Under the pieces are notes generated by a model. It was not told the DNA's origin and did no database searches. It saw only the letters and a list, made by a program, of their open reading frames with translations. Shown here one piece after another: positions 28,140 through 37,537 of a DNA stretch of 64,000 nt; the first letter of the stretch is position 1; the number at the start of each line of letters is the position of its first letter. The stretch is from Psychrobacter sp. Pi2-1 (GTDB taxonomy: Bacteria; Pseudomonadota; Gammaproteobacteria; Pseudomonadales; Moraxellaceae): the NCBI RefSeq assembly GCF_904846645.1, contig NZ_CAJHBO010000006.1, forward strand, positions 62,001 through 126,000, read 5' to 3'. The position numbers and the translations under genes are program-made.

Positions 28140-29066
28140 ATGGCATGGCAACAACTGCATTTACAATGTGAAAAATCAAACGTCGACTTGGCTGAAGCGC
28201 TTTTATTAGAAGCAGGCGCATTATCAATAGCTTTAGACGATGCTGGCGATCAACCTCTGTTTGAGCCACTTCCAGGTGAATCACCGCTTTGGGATGAGGT
28301 GATACTAACAGGACTATTTGATGCGACTACTGATGCTGGCAGTCGTCAAGCGGTTGAGCAATTAAGTCATGAAATTGCTGCACAAGTACAGGCTACTCGT
28401 ATTTGGTTAACGGCTATTGATGATAAGGATTGGGAGCGCGAGTGGATGAGCAACTATCATCCTATCGAATGTGCTAATGACTTATGGATTGTGCCTGACT
28501 GGCTAACGCCGCCTAACCCTGAAGCCACCAATATCATTATGGATCCAGGCTTGGCATTTGGTACTGGCTATCATGCTACGACTCGCCTATGCCTAGACTG
28601 GCTAACAGAGCAAGACCTAACAGACAAAGTGGTTATCGATTATGGTTGTGGCTCAGGTATCCTAGGGATTGCTGCTTTATTATTGGGTGCACGTCAAGTA
28701 TATGCAGTCGACATCGACCCACAGGCGGTACTTGCTACCAATCAGAATGCGGTACGCAATAATGTAGGCGATCGTTTGCAGGCATTCTTACCAGAAGAAT
28801 TTACAGATTACTGCTCGCAACATGACATTTTGCCTGTAGAAGTGATCGTTGCCAATATTTTAGCAAAGCCGCTTATTGGTTTAGCACCTTACTTTGCGAC
28901 ACTGATTGCGCCAAAGGGCCGTATCGTATTGGCAGGTTTGATTGAATCGCAAACTGAGCAAGTCACTGAAGCTTATCAGCCATATTTTGCACTGGATCCA
29001 AAGCATGCTTTTACTGCGCAAGAAGACCAACACTGGCAGCGTTTATCAGGTACATTTACCAGCTAG
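28140..29066 (+). CDS. prmA: Ribosomal protein L11 methyltransferase
   Basis: SAM-dependent enzyme that trimethylates ribosomal protein L11 at several amines. 308 residues: N-terminal L11-recognition domain (about 1-65), linker, and a Rossmann methyltransferase with DYGCGSGILGIAALLLGA and VDIDPQAV; the NPG-like substrate segment reads MDPGLAFGTGYHATT, and VANILAKPL is the NIL motif. TAAGG lies upstream of the ATG. prmA - zinc-ribbon - fis - purH reproduces the Pseudomonas order without dusB. Confidence 0.96.
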   Translation: MAWQQLHLQCEKSNVDLAEALLLEAGALSIALDDAGDQPLFEPLPGESPLWDEVILTGLFDATTDAGSRQAVEQLSHEIAAQVQATRIWLTAIDDKDWEREWMSNYHPIECANDLWIVPDWLTPPNPEATNIIMDPGLAFGTGYHATTRLCLDWLTEQDLTDKVVIDYGCGSGILGIAALLLGARQVYAVDIDPQAVLATNQNAVRNNVGDRLQAFLPEEFTDYCSQHDILPVEVIVANILAKPLIGLAPYFATLIAPKGRIVLAGLIESQTEQVTEAYQPYFALDPKHAFTAQEDQHWQRLSGTFTS

Positions 29067-29238
29067 CAACATTTAATTACATCTGTTACGATAGAGGGCA
29101 GTCAAATGTTATGTGTTTGACGCCACTCTGTCTTTGCCTACAATTCATCGAAATTAAATAAGTAAAATGCGTATTGTGGGCAGCTATTGGTGAGTGGCTA
29201 AGCGGTATTGATAACCATACTTTTTTGGATTCGCCTCT

Positions 29239-30501
29239 ATGACCACGCCAATAAAAACCCAATGCCCCCATTGCCAAGCTTGCTATAGCGTTAAACAAAC
29301 TCAACTAAATCAAGTCAGTGCTACCATCAGCTGTGATCGGTGCCAGCAAAGTTTTTTGGTCAATAAACATCTTGTGGTAAATTCTGAGGTCATTCAAAAA
29401 CCAACACCACAAAAAAATATTCCTGCTCAACAAAAAGCTCAAACTCAACCAATTTCGAACGAGCAAAAAACGTCTACTAATAGTAATCAGCATAAACCTC
29501 AAAATGTGCCAAATCGCCCTACATCTTCAATCAGTAAGAAAAAATCATCTGATACTTTGATTCATGACGACTTAATTTATGACGATATGGATATAGACGA
29601 GCCAGAAGAAGACGTTCAAGAGTATGACTCTTTAGATAATATGGATGCATGGTTAACCCAAGCCAGTAATACCAGTCCTAGCGCAGCAACCACAGAAAAA
29701 CCAAAAGCGCCCTCTTCTAAAGAAACTATCAAAACCTCTAATCCATCAACAAAGAAACCATCTACTAGTACAATATCAGCATCAGCATCAACACAGAACA
29801 TGCTCAGCTCGGCAGCGGCCAATGATATTCATGCCAATGTTGAGAGTAGTGATAACAATTCATGGCTACAAAAACTATTAGAAGAACAAAATCAAGACGA
29901 AGAAACACCGCCAGATGACACAGACTTATCACAGCTTCTATCTGATATGGGAGTACCCGTTAAAGATGAAGACCCTGCTGCCGACGATCGTTTAAGAAAA
30001 ACCCAGTTACCGTTTGCACCAACCCAAACGACACGTTCAATTGCATCATTGTTATGGGTACTAGGTTGTTTGGTCCTAGCACTGCTACTCGCGGCACAGT
30101 ATGTTATTTTTAACTTAGAAAATTTAGTCAAAAACCCAGCTTATGCTCAGCGTCTCCAATCGATATGCTCTGTCGCTGCCTGCAGCTTACCCAGTGCAGA
30201 TTTATCAGCGCTTACCATCAGCAATACCTTTCATAGAAGCAGTCAGATTAAAACTGCTGGTACATTTAGCGATATAGGCGCTACTCTAAGTAATGGCAGC
30301 CCGCAATCACAACTATACCCAAATGTAAAAATAAGTGTTTATGGTAAAGACGGGCTTATTGGAGAGTTCATCGCAGATCCAAACGATTATTTATTAGGAA
30401 AGCAAAGTCAGTTAGCTGCCAATACAGATAGACAGCTATTATTTACTATCCCTGTCGCTAATGCGCAAATTCGCGACATTACTATGACCGCTCTTTATTA
30501 A
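29239..30501 (+). CDS. Zinc-ribbon / DUF3426 membrane protein
   Basis: 420 residues. The N-terminus has an MJ0042-type zinc ribbon with CPHC (Cys9, Cys12) and CDRC (Cys32, Cys35). A long disordered Lys/Ser/Thr/Gln-rich stretch follows (about 50-255), then one membrane helix (about 268-287) and a DUF3426 domain outside the membrane (VKISVYGKDG, ending NAQIRDITMTALY). Its position between prmA and fis is conserved in gammaproteobacteria, but the function is unknown. The middle part is longer than in many homologues. Confidence 0.85.
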   Translation: MTTPIKTQCPHCQACYSVKQTQLNQVSATISCDRCQQSFLVNKHLVVNSEVIQKPTPQKNIPAQQKAQTQPISNEQKTSTNSNQHKPQNVPNRPTSSISKKKSSDTLIHDDLIYDDMDIDEPEEDVQEYDSLDNMDAWLTQASNTSPSAATTEKPKAPSSKETIKTSNPSTKKPSTSTISASASTQNMLSSAAANDIHANVESSDNNSWLQKLLEEQNQDEETPPDDTDLSQLLSDMGVPVKDEDPAADDRLRKTQLPFAPTQTTRSIASLLWVLGCLVLALLLAAQYVIFNLENLVKNPAYAQRLQSICSVAACSLPSADLSALTISNTFHRSSQIKTAGTFSDIGATLSNGSPQSQLYPNVKISVYGKDGLIGEFIADPNDYLLGKQSQLAANTDRQLLFTIPVANAQIRDITMTALY

Positions 30502-30679
30502 ATTAGAGTGTTATATATAAATAAGTCTGAGTAGAAAACACGCTGTAAATTCATTTTAAATTAAACCGTGATAGCCAAGATAACGATGAATCTATCAGCG
30601 CTAGGCGATATTAATTTGATATACTATGGTTCTGACCCCTTACAATCAGAATTTTTCTTCATCTCAAGGATATTATTTT

Positions 30680-31042
30680 ATGGCACCTCATGCACAGCAT
30701 AATGCCAATCATTTTGCTAAAAGCTCTGAGCACCCTGCCGATTATAATAAAGACGAATACCAACCACCTACGCACGGCTTTGATTTTGCTAGTCAACACT
30801 ATACAAATAATGCGCAGCAACCTCTACGGGTTCATGTAGAGCGTGTGGTACGTCAGTACTTTGCGATGCTAGGAGATGAGATGCCCACTGATTTATATGA
30901 GCTAATTTTAAAGCAAGTCGAAGAGCCTCTCTTGTCTGTCGTCCTAGAAAAAACCAGAGGCAATCAAACCAAATGTGCTCAGATATTAGGCCTAAATCGA
31001 GGCACTTTGCGCAAAAAAATGAAAACCTATGATTTAATGTAG
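30680..31042 (+). CDS. fis: DNA-binding protein Fis
   Basis: Nucleoid protein that bends DNA and activates stable-RNA promoters. I use the ATG at 30680 (AAGGA 9 bp upstream; MAPHAQHNAN, 120 residues); a frame from 30626 lacks such a site. The C-terminal half is plain Fis: LRVHVERVVRQYFAMLG and the helix-turn-helix TRGNQTKCAQILGLNRGTLRK (in two parts, TRGNQTKCAQILG and LNRGTLRKKM). The first ~50 residues are His/Asn/Gln-rich and longer than the E. coli N-terminus (98 residues in all). Confidence 0.94.
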   Translation: MAPHAQHNANHFAKSSEHPADYNKDEYQPPTHGFDFASQHYTNNAQQPLRVHVERVVRQYFAMLGDEMPTDLYELILKQVEEPLLSVVLEKTRGNQTKCAQILGLNRGTLRKKMKTYDLM

Positions 31043-31067
31043 CATTGTTATATGAGCTTACCCATCA

Positions 31068-31096
31068 TTGACTATCATTATGTATGGCAATTAAAT
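31068..31096 (+). promoter_or_regulatory. Candidate purH promoter upstream of the leader hairpin
   Basis: TTGACT (31068-31073), 17 bp, TTAAAT (31091-31096). It lies after the fis stop and before the terminator-like hairpin at 31148. Confidence 0.4.
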
Positions 31097-31147
31097 GTTC
31101 CGCGCTTTATCTATCATGATACGGCATACCATTGTCATCATCACCTT

Positions 31148-31174
31148 GCCAGACGTTTACGTCAGGCTTTTTTT
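31148..31174 (+). terminator. Intrinsic terminator/attenuator just before purH
   Basis: GCCAGACG / CGTCAGGC around a TTTA loop (one A-A mismatch) followed by seven T. The T run ends only 14 nt before the purH ATG. It ends fis transcription and, if purH is transcribed from further upstream, would act as an attenuator. Confidence 0.75.
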
Positions 31175-31188
31175 ATGGAAAATTTCTT

Positions 31189-32769
31189 ATGAGTACAACC
31201 CCACTTGCCCTACTATCGGTCTCCGATAAGTCTAATATCGTCGAGTTTGCTCAAGGCCTTCTCAAAGCAGGTTTTGGTTTATTATCTACTGGCGGTACTT
31301 ATCGTCTGCTCACAGAAAACAATGTCGCCGTGACTGAAGTATCAGATTACACAGGCTTTCCTGAAATGATGGATGGTCGTGTTAAAACGCTACATCCTAA
31401 GATTCATGGTGGCATCCTAGGACGCCGTGGTACAGATGATGCAGTTATGAGTGATCATGCAATCGAACGTATCGACTTAGTCGTCGTGAACTTATATCCG
31501 TTTGCTGAAACGATCGCACGTGCTGACGTAACTATGAACGACGCTATCGAAAACATCGATATTGGTGGCCCTACCATGGTACGTTCAGCAGCGAAAAACC
31601 ACGCTCATGTAGGTATCGTCACTGATCCAGCTGATTATGACCGTGTACTTAGCGCCTTAAATGGCGGCACTGAACTGACGACTGCGTTACGTTATGACTT
31701 AGCAGTAAAGGCGTTTGAGCATACGGCACAGTACGATGGTATGATTGCAAACTTCTTAGGTAGCCGTGTCAACGAAACTCAAGAACCAGAGAACTTCCCA
31801 CGTACATTCAATGTACAGCTTGAAAAAGCACAAGACCTGCGTTACGGCGAAAACCCACATCAAAACGCTGCTTTTTATACTGAAAACCAGCCTCTAAAAA
31901 GCAAACAGGCTTCTATTGCTACTGCTAAGCAATTACAAGGCAAAGCACTATCTTATAACAATATTGCTGATACCGACGCTGCCCTTGAGTGTGTTAAAGC
32001 CTTTAGCACCCCTGCTTGCGTTATCGTTAAGCATGCCAACCCTTGCGGTGTCGCGGTTGATAGTGACCAAGTTGCGGCTTATCGTACTGCTTTTAGCACT
32101 GATCCTGAATCATCTTTTGGCGGTATCATCGCATTCAACCGTCCGTTGACGCTTGCAGCTGCGAAAGCCATTATCGACAATCAGTTTGTAGAAGTAATCA
32201 TTGCACCTAGTATCGAAGACGGTGTACTTGAAGCGACAGCCACTAAGAAAAACGTACGTGTATTAGTATGCGGCGAGCTACCAGCACCAGATCAGCGTGA
32301 TATCCAACTTGACTATAAGCGTGTTAACGGTGGCTTACTCGTACAAGAGCAAGACCTTGGTTTAATCACTGCTAACGACCTAAAAATCGTCACTGATGTA
32401 CAACCAACTGAAGCGCAAGTGGCAGATCTACTGTTCAGCTGGAACGTAGCAAAATACGTCAAATCTAATGCCATTGTCTACGCAAAAGGCCAACGTACTA
32501 TCGGTGTTGGCGCGGGCCAAATGAGCCGCGTTAACTCAGCACGTATTGCTGCTATCAAAGCAGAACATGCTGGACTAGCAACTGAAGGTGCTGTTATGGC
32601 ATCAGATGCGTTCTTCCCTTTCCGTGATGGCATCGATAATGCTGCTGAAGTAGGTATCTCTGCTATCATTCAGCCAGGTGGCTCTATGCGTGATGACGAG
32701 ACTATTGCTGCTGCTAATGAGCATGGTATCTCGATGGTATTCACGGGTATGCGCCATTTCCGTCATTAA
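31189..32769 (+). CDS. purH: Bifunctional AICAR transformylase / IMP cyclohydrolase
   Basis: Carries out the last two steps of IMP synthesis. 526 residues from the ATG at 31189 ([16 protein letters not shown]); the open frame extends upstream through the terminator hairpin, which is not coding. IMP cyclohydrolase domain about 1-200 ([23 protein letters not shown]), transformylase domain about 200-526 ([15 protein letters not shown], the KHANPCG catalytic motif, [20 protein letters not shown]). purD, its usual partner in Pseudomonas, is not next to it. Confidence 0.97.
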   Translation: MSTTPLALLSVSDKSNIVEFAQGLLKAGFGLLSTGGTYRLLTENNVAVTEVSDYTGFPEMMDGRVKTLHPKIHGGILGRRGTDDAVMSDHAIERIDLVVVNLYPFAETIARADVTMNDAIENIDIGGPTMVRSAAKNHAHVGIVTDPADYDRVLSALNGGTELTTALRYDLAVKAFEHTAQYDGMIANFLGSRVNETQEPENFPRTFNVQLEKAQDLRYGENPHQNAAFYTENQPLKSKQASIATAKQLQGKALSYNNIADTDAALECVKAFSTPACVIVKHANPCGVAVDSDQVAAYRTAFSTDPESSFGGIIAFNRPLTLAAAKAIIDNQFVEVIIAPSIEDGVLEATATKKNVRVLVCGELPAPDQRDIQLDYKRVNGGLLVQEQDLGLITANDLKIVTDVQPTEAQVADLLFSWNVAKYVKSNAIVYAKGQRTIGVGAGQMSRVNSARIAAIKAEHAGLATEGAVMASDAFFPFRDGIDNAAEVGISAIIQPGGSMRDDETIAAANEHGISMVFTGMRHFRH

Positions 32770-32880
32770 ACAATCACCTATTAGTTTAAGACTAGGATTA
32801 GTCGCAGCAATTGTATTTATTACTGCGACTAATTTTCAGCTTCTATAGTATTCTTGATAATCATCGTTAAAGCATCACCC

Positions 32881-32920
32881 AAAAAAAAGCCACTGTATCA
32901 ATTGATACGGTGGCTTTTTT
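32881..32920. terminator. Bidirectional intrinsic terminator
   Basis: AAAAAAGCCACTGTATCA / TGATACGGTGGCTTTTTT between the convergent purH and ppiD genes. Confidence 0.92.
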
Positions 32921-32961
32921 ACGTCTAAAAATAAGAATAAGAATAAGAATCTAACAAATAC

Positions 32962-34836
32962 TTAGCGTCCTTGTGCGTTTGCCATGTTGCTTTCATTAAT
33001 CTCAACCGTATACACCATACGTAGATAGTCCAAATAGTCTTGCAACTGGTCTTGGCCTAAATTGTCACGAATGATACTGGCTGTTTGCGCTCTTTGCATA
33101 TCAGACAGTGGTGACTGCTGCTCAGTTTTAATACGGTCTCCAACCAGTAGCGTTGCACCCATCTCAGTCTCGCTAGCAATCGCGACGACGCCATTATCAG
33201 CGGCTTGCTGGCTAAAGGCCAATCCACGCTCTTTGTCCGTTAGCTGCGTCGTTTGACGGTTAATCTCACCCAGTGCTTGGAAGCTTACCGACTGCTTACT
33301 GATATCAGCCGGCGTCTTGATACCAGCAGCCAATGCTTTAGCGTCTTTTAAAGCTAATGCTGTCGCTTTCTGCTGACGGAGGATTTGAGTGATTCTTGGG
33401 GTTGCATTTGCTAGAGCAAGCGTCTTAGTAGGACGATAATTGCTTGGTTGTACCCATACCGTACCGTTACCAACTTCTATACCTGCCGTCACGGCCTGAT
33501 CTTGAATCGTAAATTCGTCAAAGGCCTGTTTGATCACTGCTGGTTGCGATAATACTGATTTGTTATTTTCTTTACGATAATCTTTGATACGTTTTAGCGT
33601 GACATTCTCTTGCTGCGCAATATCTTCGATACTAAAGCCATCTGCTGCCAAATCATTAATCGAGGTTACTTTATCCGCGTAGACTTCTTGACGCTTGTAC
33701 TCTTTTGCCTTAGCCGTCAGCTCTGCACGCATACTCTCGAGACTTGGAATCTTTTTGCCATTATCTTCAGTGACTGTGAATATCTGATAGCCAAAGCTGG
33801 TCTTGATAGGGGCTGTCACATCTCCAACGCTCAAGCCTTCTAGTGCTTTTTCAACAGCATCGGCGTCACCACCAAATACTGACGGATTAAAGCGACCAAT
33901 GTCACCGCCTGTTTCTCCTGAAGGATCATCCGATTCTGCTTTGGCCACAGCAGCAAAAGACTCGCCTTTAGCCAAGCGAGCTTTAACTTTATCTGCTCTT
34001 GCCTTAGCATCATCACCTGTTAACAGTATTTGACTCACTCTACGCTCATCATCAGCAGCTAGACCTTGCTTATACGCTTCGTACTGCTGCTGCAACTCTT
34101 CTGTTGTCACATCATCGACTTTGATGGTCTGCGGGCTAAGCTGAATATAAGCCAAGTTGACCATTGCCGCGCTTTTTAGCGTGTCTTTATTGGCATCATA
34201 ATATGCTTGAATATCATTTTTACTCAGTTTGACCTGATCAGCATAGTCCTGCCAATCAAAACGATGTACCCAGACGTTGCGTGATTCTAGTTGCAAGTCG
34301 ATCAATTGGCTAACTGCCTGCATTGGATAGACGGCTGTACCAACGATACTAGCATTCAACTGATCCAAGCTTAACTGATTGCGAAACTCTGCAAACAACT
34401 GATTTTTGGTCATGCCACGCTGACGCAAAAAGTTTGCAAACTGATCGTTTGAAAAGTTACCCTCTGCATCTTTGAATATTTCTTCTTGACGCAGCAGACG
34501 ATTGATCGTGTCGTCAGACACTGTCATACCAAGCTTACCTGCTTGCTGCTCTAACAACGTACGGTCGATTAGACCTTTTAATACTTGCTCATGAAGCACA
34601 TCTTCATTCAACAAGCTAGCATCTTCGACTTGCTCTAGCACTTCAGAACGACGGCTATTGACAGCAGTTTGATACTCGGACAGTCCTACGCTTGCCTCAC
34701 CTACCTGCGCAATCTGGTTGGGATCGACGTTGCCGCCAAAATAGCTTTCGACACCCAAGAGAGCGAGCGGCGATAGGCATAAAATCAATAAAATGCGACC
34801 TGGCCAGCTTTTTAAGAAATCGCGCAATTTATCCAT
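32962..34836 (-). CDS. ppiD: Periplasmic folding factor PpiD (SurA-type PPIase)
   Basis: Inner-membrane-anchored chaperone for exported proteins at the Sec exit; 624 residues. One N-terminal membrane helix (about 14-31; WPGRILLILCLSPLALLG), a SurA-like N-domain (DRTLLEQQAGKLGMTVSD), and a parvulin domain at about 262-365 (VSQILLTGDDAKARADKV, SDDPSGETGGDIGRF, IKTSFGYQIFTV). The SxExPSGxxGGDLG-like motif is kept. hupB lies upstream on the same strand, as in E. coli (hupB-ppiD), but the hupB terminator separates them. Confidence 0.94.
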   Translation of the reverse strand: MDKLRDFLKSWPGRILLILCLSPLALLGVESYFGGNVDPNQIAQVGEASVGLSEYQTAVNSRRSEVLEQVEDASLLNEDVLHEQVLKGLIDRTLLEQQAGKLGMTVSDDTINRLLRQEEIFKDAEGNFSNDQFANFLRQRGMTKNQLFAEFRNQLSLDQLNASIVGTAVYPMQAVSQLIDLQLESRNVWVHRFDWQDYADQVKLSKNDIQAYYDANKDTLKSAAMVNLAYIQLSPQTIKVDDVTTEELQQQYEAYKQGLAADDERRVSQILLTGDDAKARADKVKARLAKGESFAAVAKAESDDPSGETGGDIGRFNPSVFGGDADAVEKALEGLSVGDVTAPIKTSFGYQIFTVTEDNGKKIPSLESMRAELTAKAKEYKRQEVYADKVTSINDLAADGFSIEDIAQQENVTLKRIKDYRKENNKSVLSQPAVIKQAFDEFTIQDQAVTAGIEVGNGTVWVQPSNYRPTKTLALANATPRITQILRQQKATALALKDAKALAAGIKTPADISKQSVSFQALGEINRQTTQLTDKERGLAFSQQAADNGVVAIASETEMGATLLVGDRIKTEQQSPLSDMQRAQTASIIRDNLGQDQLQDYLDYLRMVYTVEINESNMANAQGR

Positions 34837-35187
34837 AGTTATCTCTGCTTTATTAACCTATATTGATGAAAAACCATTGTAATACTGTTAGGAGCTGTTA
34901 AGTGCAACCTGCCAATATCAGTGCTATCTAAGCTCGCAATGGTAAGAGTAAGAGCGTATGCATTTTATAGTAAAAAACGAAATTTACTAAAGAAATCTGA
35001 CTTAAATGACACACCTATCGCGCGCCCTATGATACGTGATTTTTCATGCAGACTCAAAATATTCACGACGCATGATACAAACTATAGCGATAAAAAAAGC
35101 ACCTAAATATTAGGTGCTCTCTTCGATGGCTAGCTCATTACTTCAGCTATAGACCATCGACTATCATTTTACGCTTAAAAAATCGGC
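34837..35187 (-). other. ppiD-hupB intergenic region
   Basis: 351 bp holding the ppiD upstream region and the hupB terminator. A 61-codon GTG-started plus-strand frame runs through the terminator and has no ribosome site, so it was not called. No RNA gene seen. Confidence 0.5.
35092..35119 (-). terminator. Intrinsic terminator of hupB
   Basis: AGCACCTAA / TTAGGTGCT stem with a seven-base T run on the minus strand, about 70 bp past the hupB stop. Confidence 0.88.
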
Positions 35188-35460
35188 TTAGTTCAAGCGC
35201 TCTTTTAAGTTTTTACCAGCTTTGAAGCTTGGTACTTTGCTTGCTGGAATGCTTAGCTCTTCGCCAGTCTTAGGGTTGCGACCAGTGCGTGCTTTGCGAT
35301 CTTTTACACTGAAAGTACCAAAGCCAACTAATGAGATGCTATCGCCAGCTTCTAGTGCTTCGCCAACACTTTCCATAACAGCGTTTAGTGCATCACCAGC
35401 TTGGGTTTTATTTAGACCACTTTTGTCTGCGATGCTATCAATTAATTCTGACTTATTCAT
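35188..35460 (-). CDS. hupB: DNA-binding protein HU-beta
   Basis: Histone-like dimer that compacts and bends DNA; 90 residues from the ATG at 35460 ([18 protein letters not shown]), with AAGGAAA 4 nt upstream. The DNA-clasp arm [21 protein letters not shown] and the core [12 protein letters not shown] (both bacterial HU hallmarks) are intact. An extended frame of 25 codons upstream has no merit. It precedes ppiD in the standard order. A second family member, ihfB, lies near 55 kb. Confidence 0.97.
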   Translation of the reverse strand: MNKSELIDSIADKSGLNKTQAGDALNAVMESVGEALEAGDSISLVGFGTFSVKDRKARTGRNPKTGEELSIPASKVPSFKAGKNLKERLN

Positions 35461-35984
35461 AAAATTTCCTTCAAGTTTAAGGGGGTAATAAATGCTCACG
35501 CCAAGTATTGTAACGCTCTCATGGTGCTTACGCAATAAAAACTACCTAACTGGCGCATTAACAGGTTCTTCTTTGTTATCGTCTTTATATCAAGGCAGCA
35601 TAAGGAGCGCAAGCGATTTTACATATTTTTGTGCTCTACACTACGTATTTGACACCTAATGTTACGCAAAGCGTTAGGAATTTATATATAACCGAGTCTG
35701 CATAACTGAGACGATTGGCTTTCCTATTTTCTACGCTTTGACAGATTTGTCAATTGCCGTCTGTGCATTGCTATACATTAAATTTGTATATTACTGGTCA
35801 TAAATAAGAGTGTCTTTATTGACTGCTAAATTGTAATGTAATAGTTTAGCCACTACAGAAACTAGCGTTACTTTTTATTATAAAGACGTTACTATAAGCA
35901 AAATATCACTGCAAGTATTGGGCAAATACAGACTTCTGTTTGCTAAATATCTAAAACTTGCTAAATAAAAAACGGATTACTTAC
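35461..35984. other. Divergent intergenic region, hupB / SCP2-like gene
   Basis: 524 bp of AT-rich DNA between oppositely read genes. It contains a perfect TTGACA-N4-TGTCAA palindrome (35738-35753) and a CCTAA/TTAGG hairpin near 35655-35680. No gene or RNA family was recognised. Confidence 0.5.
35738..35753. promoter_or_regulatory. Palindrome TTGACA-GATT-TGTCAA
   Basis: A perfect 6+4+6 inverted repeat, 280 bp upstream of hupB and 230 bp upstream of the divergent gene. It contains a consensus -35 hexamer on each strand but no good -10 at 17 bp, so it may be an operator rather than a promoter. Confidence 0.35.
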
Positions 35985-36629
35985 ATGAAGCGTTCTACGT
36001 TGTCTCACTCTTTTCTTAATATCATTTTAGTATTTATCGAGTCGGCGCTGACATTACTGTTACGTTTGGATCCTGAATTGCGTAAAGCCGCTTATCCGCT
36101 TGCCAAGCAAGGCACCGTGGTGGCACTTCGCCTGTATTTACCACATGTAGAAGTATTTGCCACCTTTAGTACCAAGGGCGTGTTACTAGATGCTCAGCTG
36201 CCGATTGGTCGTAGTGAGCCTGACGTGGTTATCAATGCCTATAGCATTCAAGTTATCAACGCCATCACCACTCATGATAGCGAAACCACTGAAAAGCTAC
36301 AGATGCGCGGTGAGTCGATTCAAGTACAACTGGTCAAACAGTTTATTATGCAACTTGGGCTTGGCAGCTTGATTCAGGGACTGATCAAAAAGATAAAGGG
36401 TGGCAAGACTAAAACCAAACCTACCGAAGCTGATTTGGAAGAAAAAAAGAATAACTACAAACTTCGTATTAAAGAACAGCAAACACAGATTAATACCTTA
36501 ACTATCAAAAATCGTGAACTTGAAACAACCGTAAAAGAGCTTCAGAGCAAGCAAAAAACGTTGATGATTGTCACTGTTGTTGCGCTTGTCATTATGATCG
36601 GTTCAGTCATCGCACTATTGATGAATTAG
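35985..36629 (+). CDS. Tail-anchored protein with SCP2/UbiJ-like domain and coiled coil
   Basis: 214 residues from the ATG at 35985; a TTG nine codons upstream is less likely, and neither has a clear ribosome site. The first ~130 residues (VFIESALTLLLRLDPELRK, LAKQGTVVALRLYLPHVEVF, EPDVVINAYSIQVINAI) recall the SCP2 lipid-binding fold of the ubiquinone factor UbiJ. Then follow a Lys-rich stretch, a coiled coil (about 150-190: KEQQTQINTLTIKNRELETT) and a single C-terminal membrane helix ending at the last residue. Plain UbiJ is soluble and neighbours ubiE/ubiB, which are absent here. The UbiJ similarity is my reading, not a search result. Confidence 0.6.
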   Translation: MKRSTLSHSFLNIILVFIESALTLLLRLDPELRKAAYPLAKQGTVVALRLYLPHVEVFATFSTKGVLLDAQLPIGRSEPDVVINAYSIQVINAITTHDSETTEKLQMRGESIQVQLVKQFIMQLGLGSLIQGLIKKIKGGKTKTKPTEADLEEKKNNYKLRIKEQQTQINTLTIKNRELETTVKELQSKQKTLMIVTVVALVIMIGSVIALLMN

Positions 36630-36652
36630 TTTTGGTTCGTTGTATTACCTAT

Positions 36653-36711
36653 AAATAAGCGTTCAATATCTTCTATAGAGGATATTGAACGCTTATTTTT
36701 TTACTTCATTA
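36653..36711 (+). terminator. Strong intrinsic terminator
   Basis: AATAAGCGTTCAATATC / GATATTGAACGCTTATT, a 17-bp perfect stem with a T run, just after the tail-anchored protein gene and upstream of the isc promoter. Confidence 0.92.
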
Positions 36712-37027
36712 AATATATCCGAGCAGACAAATTAAGCTGCTTATGTCTCACTCATATATCTCTTCTAAATATCATTGTTTTTATCAATTACAGCAATAAG
36801 CTTGATTAACCATTGAACCACACTTTAATCTTGACTAAATTACTCGGGATTAAGTATAATTACCTTAATCGTTGCACACATCGGGTTAATCATCTGTTGT
36901 TCAATAACGATAAGACAAAACTTAGCTGACGTATTATCGGTTGCTCTTTTTATCTTATGAGTACTTATTAAAACCTTTGGCTAAGATCGTTGTTAAACAT
37001 AAATGATATCAAGTTTGGAGATAACAC
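36712..37027 (+). other. iscR upstream region
   Basis: 316 bp with the iscR promoter at 36831-36860 and a leader of about 160 nt. No upstream coding frame was supported. Confidence 0.55.
36828..36860 (+). promoter_or_regulatory. iscR promoter overlapped by an IscR type-1-like site
   Basis: TTGACT (36831-36836), 18 bp, TATAAT (36855-36860). The -35 and spacer read TTGACTAAATTACTCGGG, close to the type-1 IscR pattern TTGACTAWWWTAGTCRR described in E. coli. Binding of [2Fe-2S]-IscR there would repress the operon. Confidence 0.65.
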
Positions 37028-37537
37028 ATGCGTTTGACTACTCGGGGCAGATACGCTGTTACCGCATTATTAGATTTGGCATTACAGACCAGCCAACAAG
37101 ACAGTGCTGTATCATTATCCGATATCGCCAAACGGCAATCGATTTCAATCTCGTATCTTGAACAGTTATTTTCTAAACTCCGCAAACGCGGCCTTGTCAC
37201 AAGTATTCGCGGTGCTGCAGGTGGTTACCACCTAGCTAAACCATTGAATGAGATAGATGTGATGAGCATCATATCTGCGGTTGATGAGTCAGTAAACGCG
37301 ATGCAGTGTGAAGGACGCGGTGACTGTCAAGGTGGTACAATGTGCCTAACTCACGATCTGTGGTGTGCACTGTCGAATCATATCGAACAGTACTTGAAAA
37401 ATATAACATTAGCGCAATTATTAGATATGGAAAACGTGCAGTCAGTCTCAGAGCGTCAGCACACCTCTACAAAAGATATTTCCATAAAAGACATTAATAC
37501 TATTACTCTATCGAACAGCGAGGCAAACCCAGCATGA
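37028..37537 (+). CDS. iscR: Fe-S cluster regulator IscR
   Basis: Rrf2-family transcription factor that senses Fe-S status; 169 residues. Winged helix at the N-terminus ([46 protein letters not shown]), then the cluster ligands Cys94, Cys100, Cys106 and His109, each two positions beyond E. coli IscR's 92/98/104/107. The C-terminal tail is Thr/Ile/Asn-rich and variable. The stop overlaps the iscS start by 4 bp (ATGA), so translation is coupled. Probable self-repression through the site at 36.83 kb. Confidence 0.96.
   Translation: MRLTTRGRYAVTALLDLALQTSQQDSAVSLSDIAKRQSISISYLEQLFSKLRKRGLVTSIRGAAGGYHLAKPLNEIDVMSIISAVDESVNAMQCEGRGDCQGGTMCLTHDLWCALSNHIEQYLKNITLAQLLDMENVQSVSERQHTSTKDISIKDINTITLSNSEANPA

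Noticed and set aside
31132..31188. N-terminal extension of purH
   Set aside because: The 19 extra codons cross the terminator hairpin; homologues start at the ATG at 31189.
34921..35106. 61-codon plus-strand frame (GTG start) between ppiD and hupB
   Set aside because: It runs through the hupB terminator, lacks a ribosome site and has an ordinary random composition.
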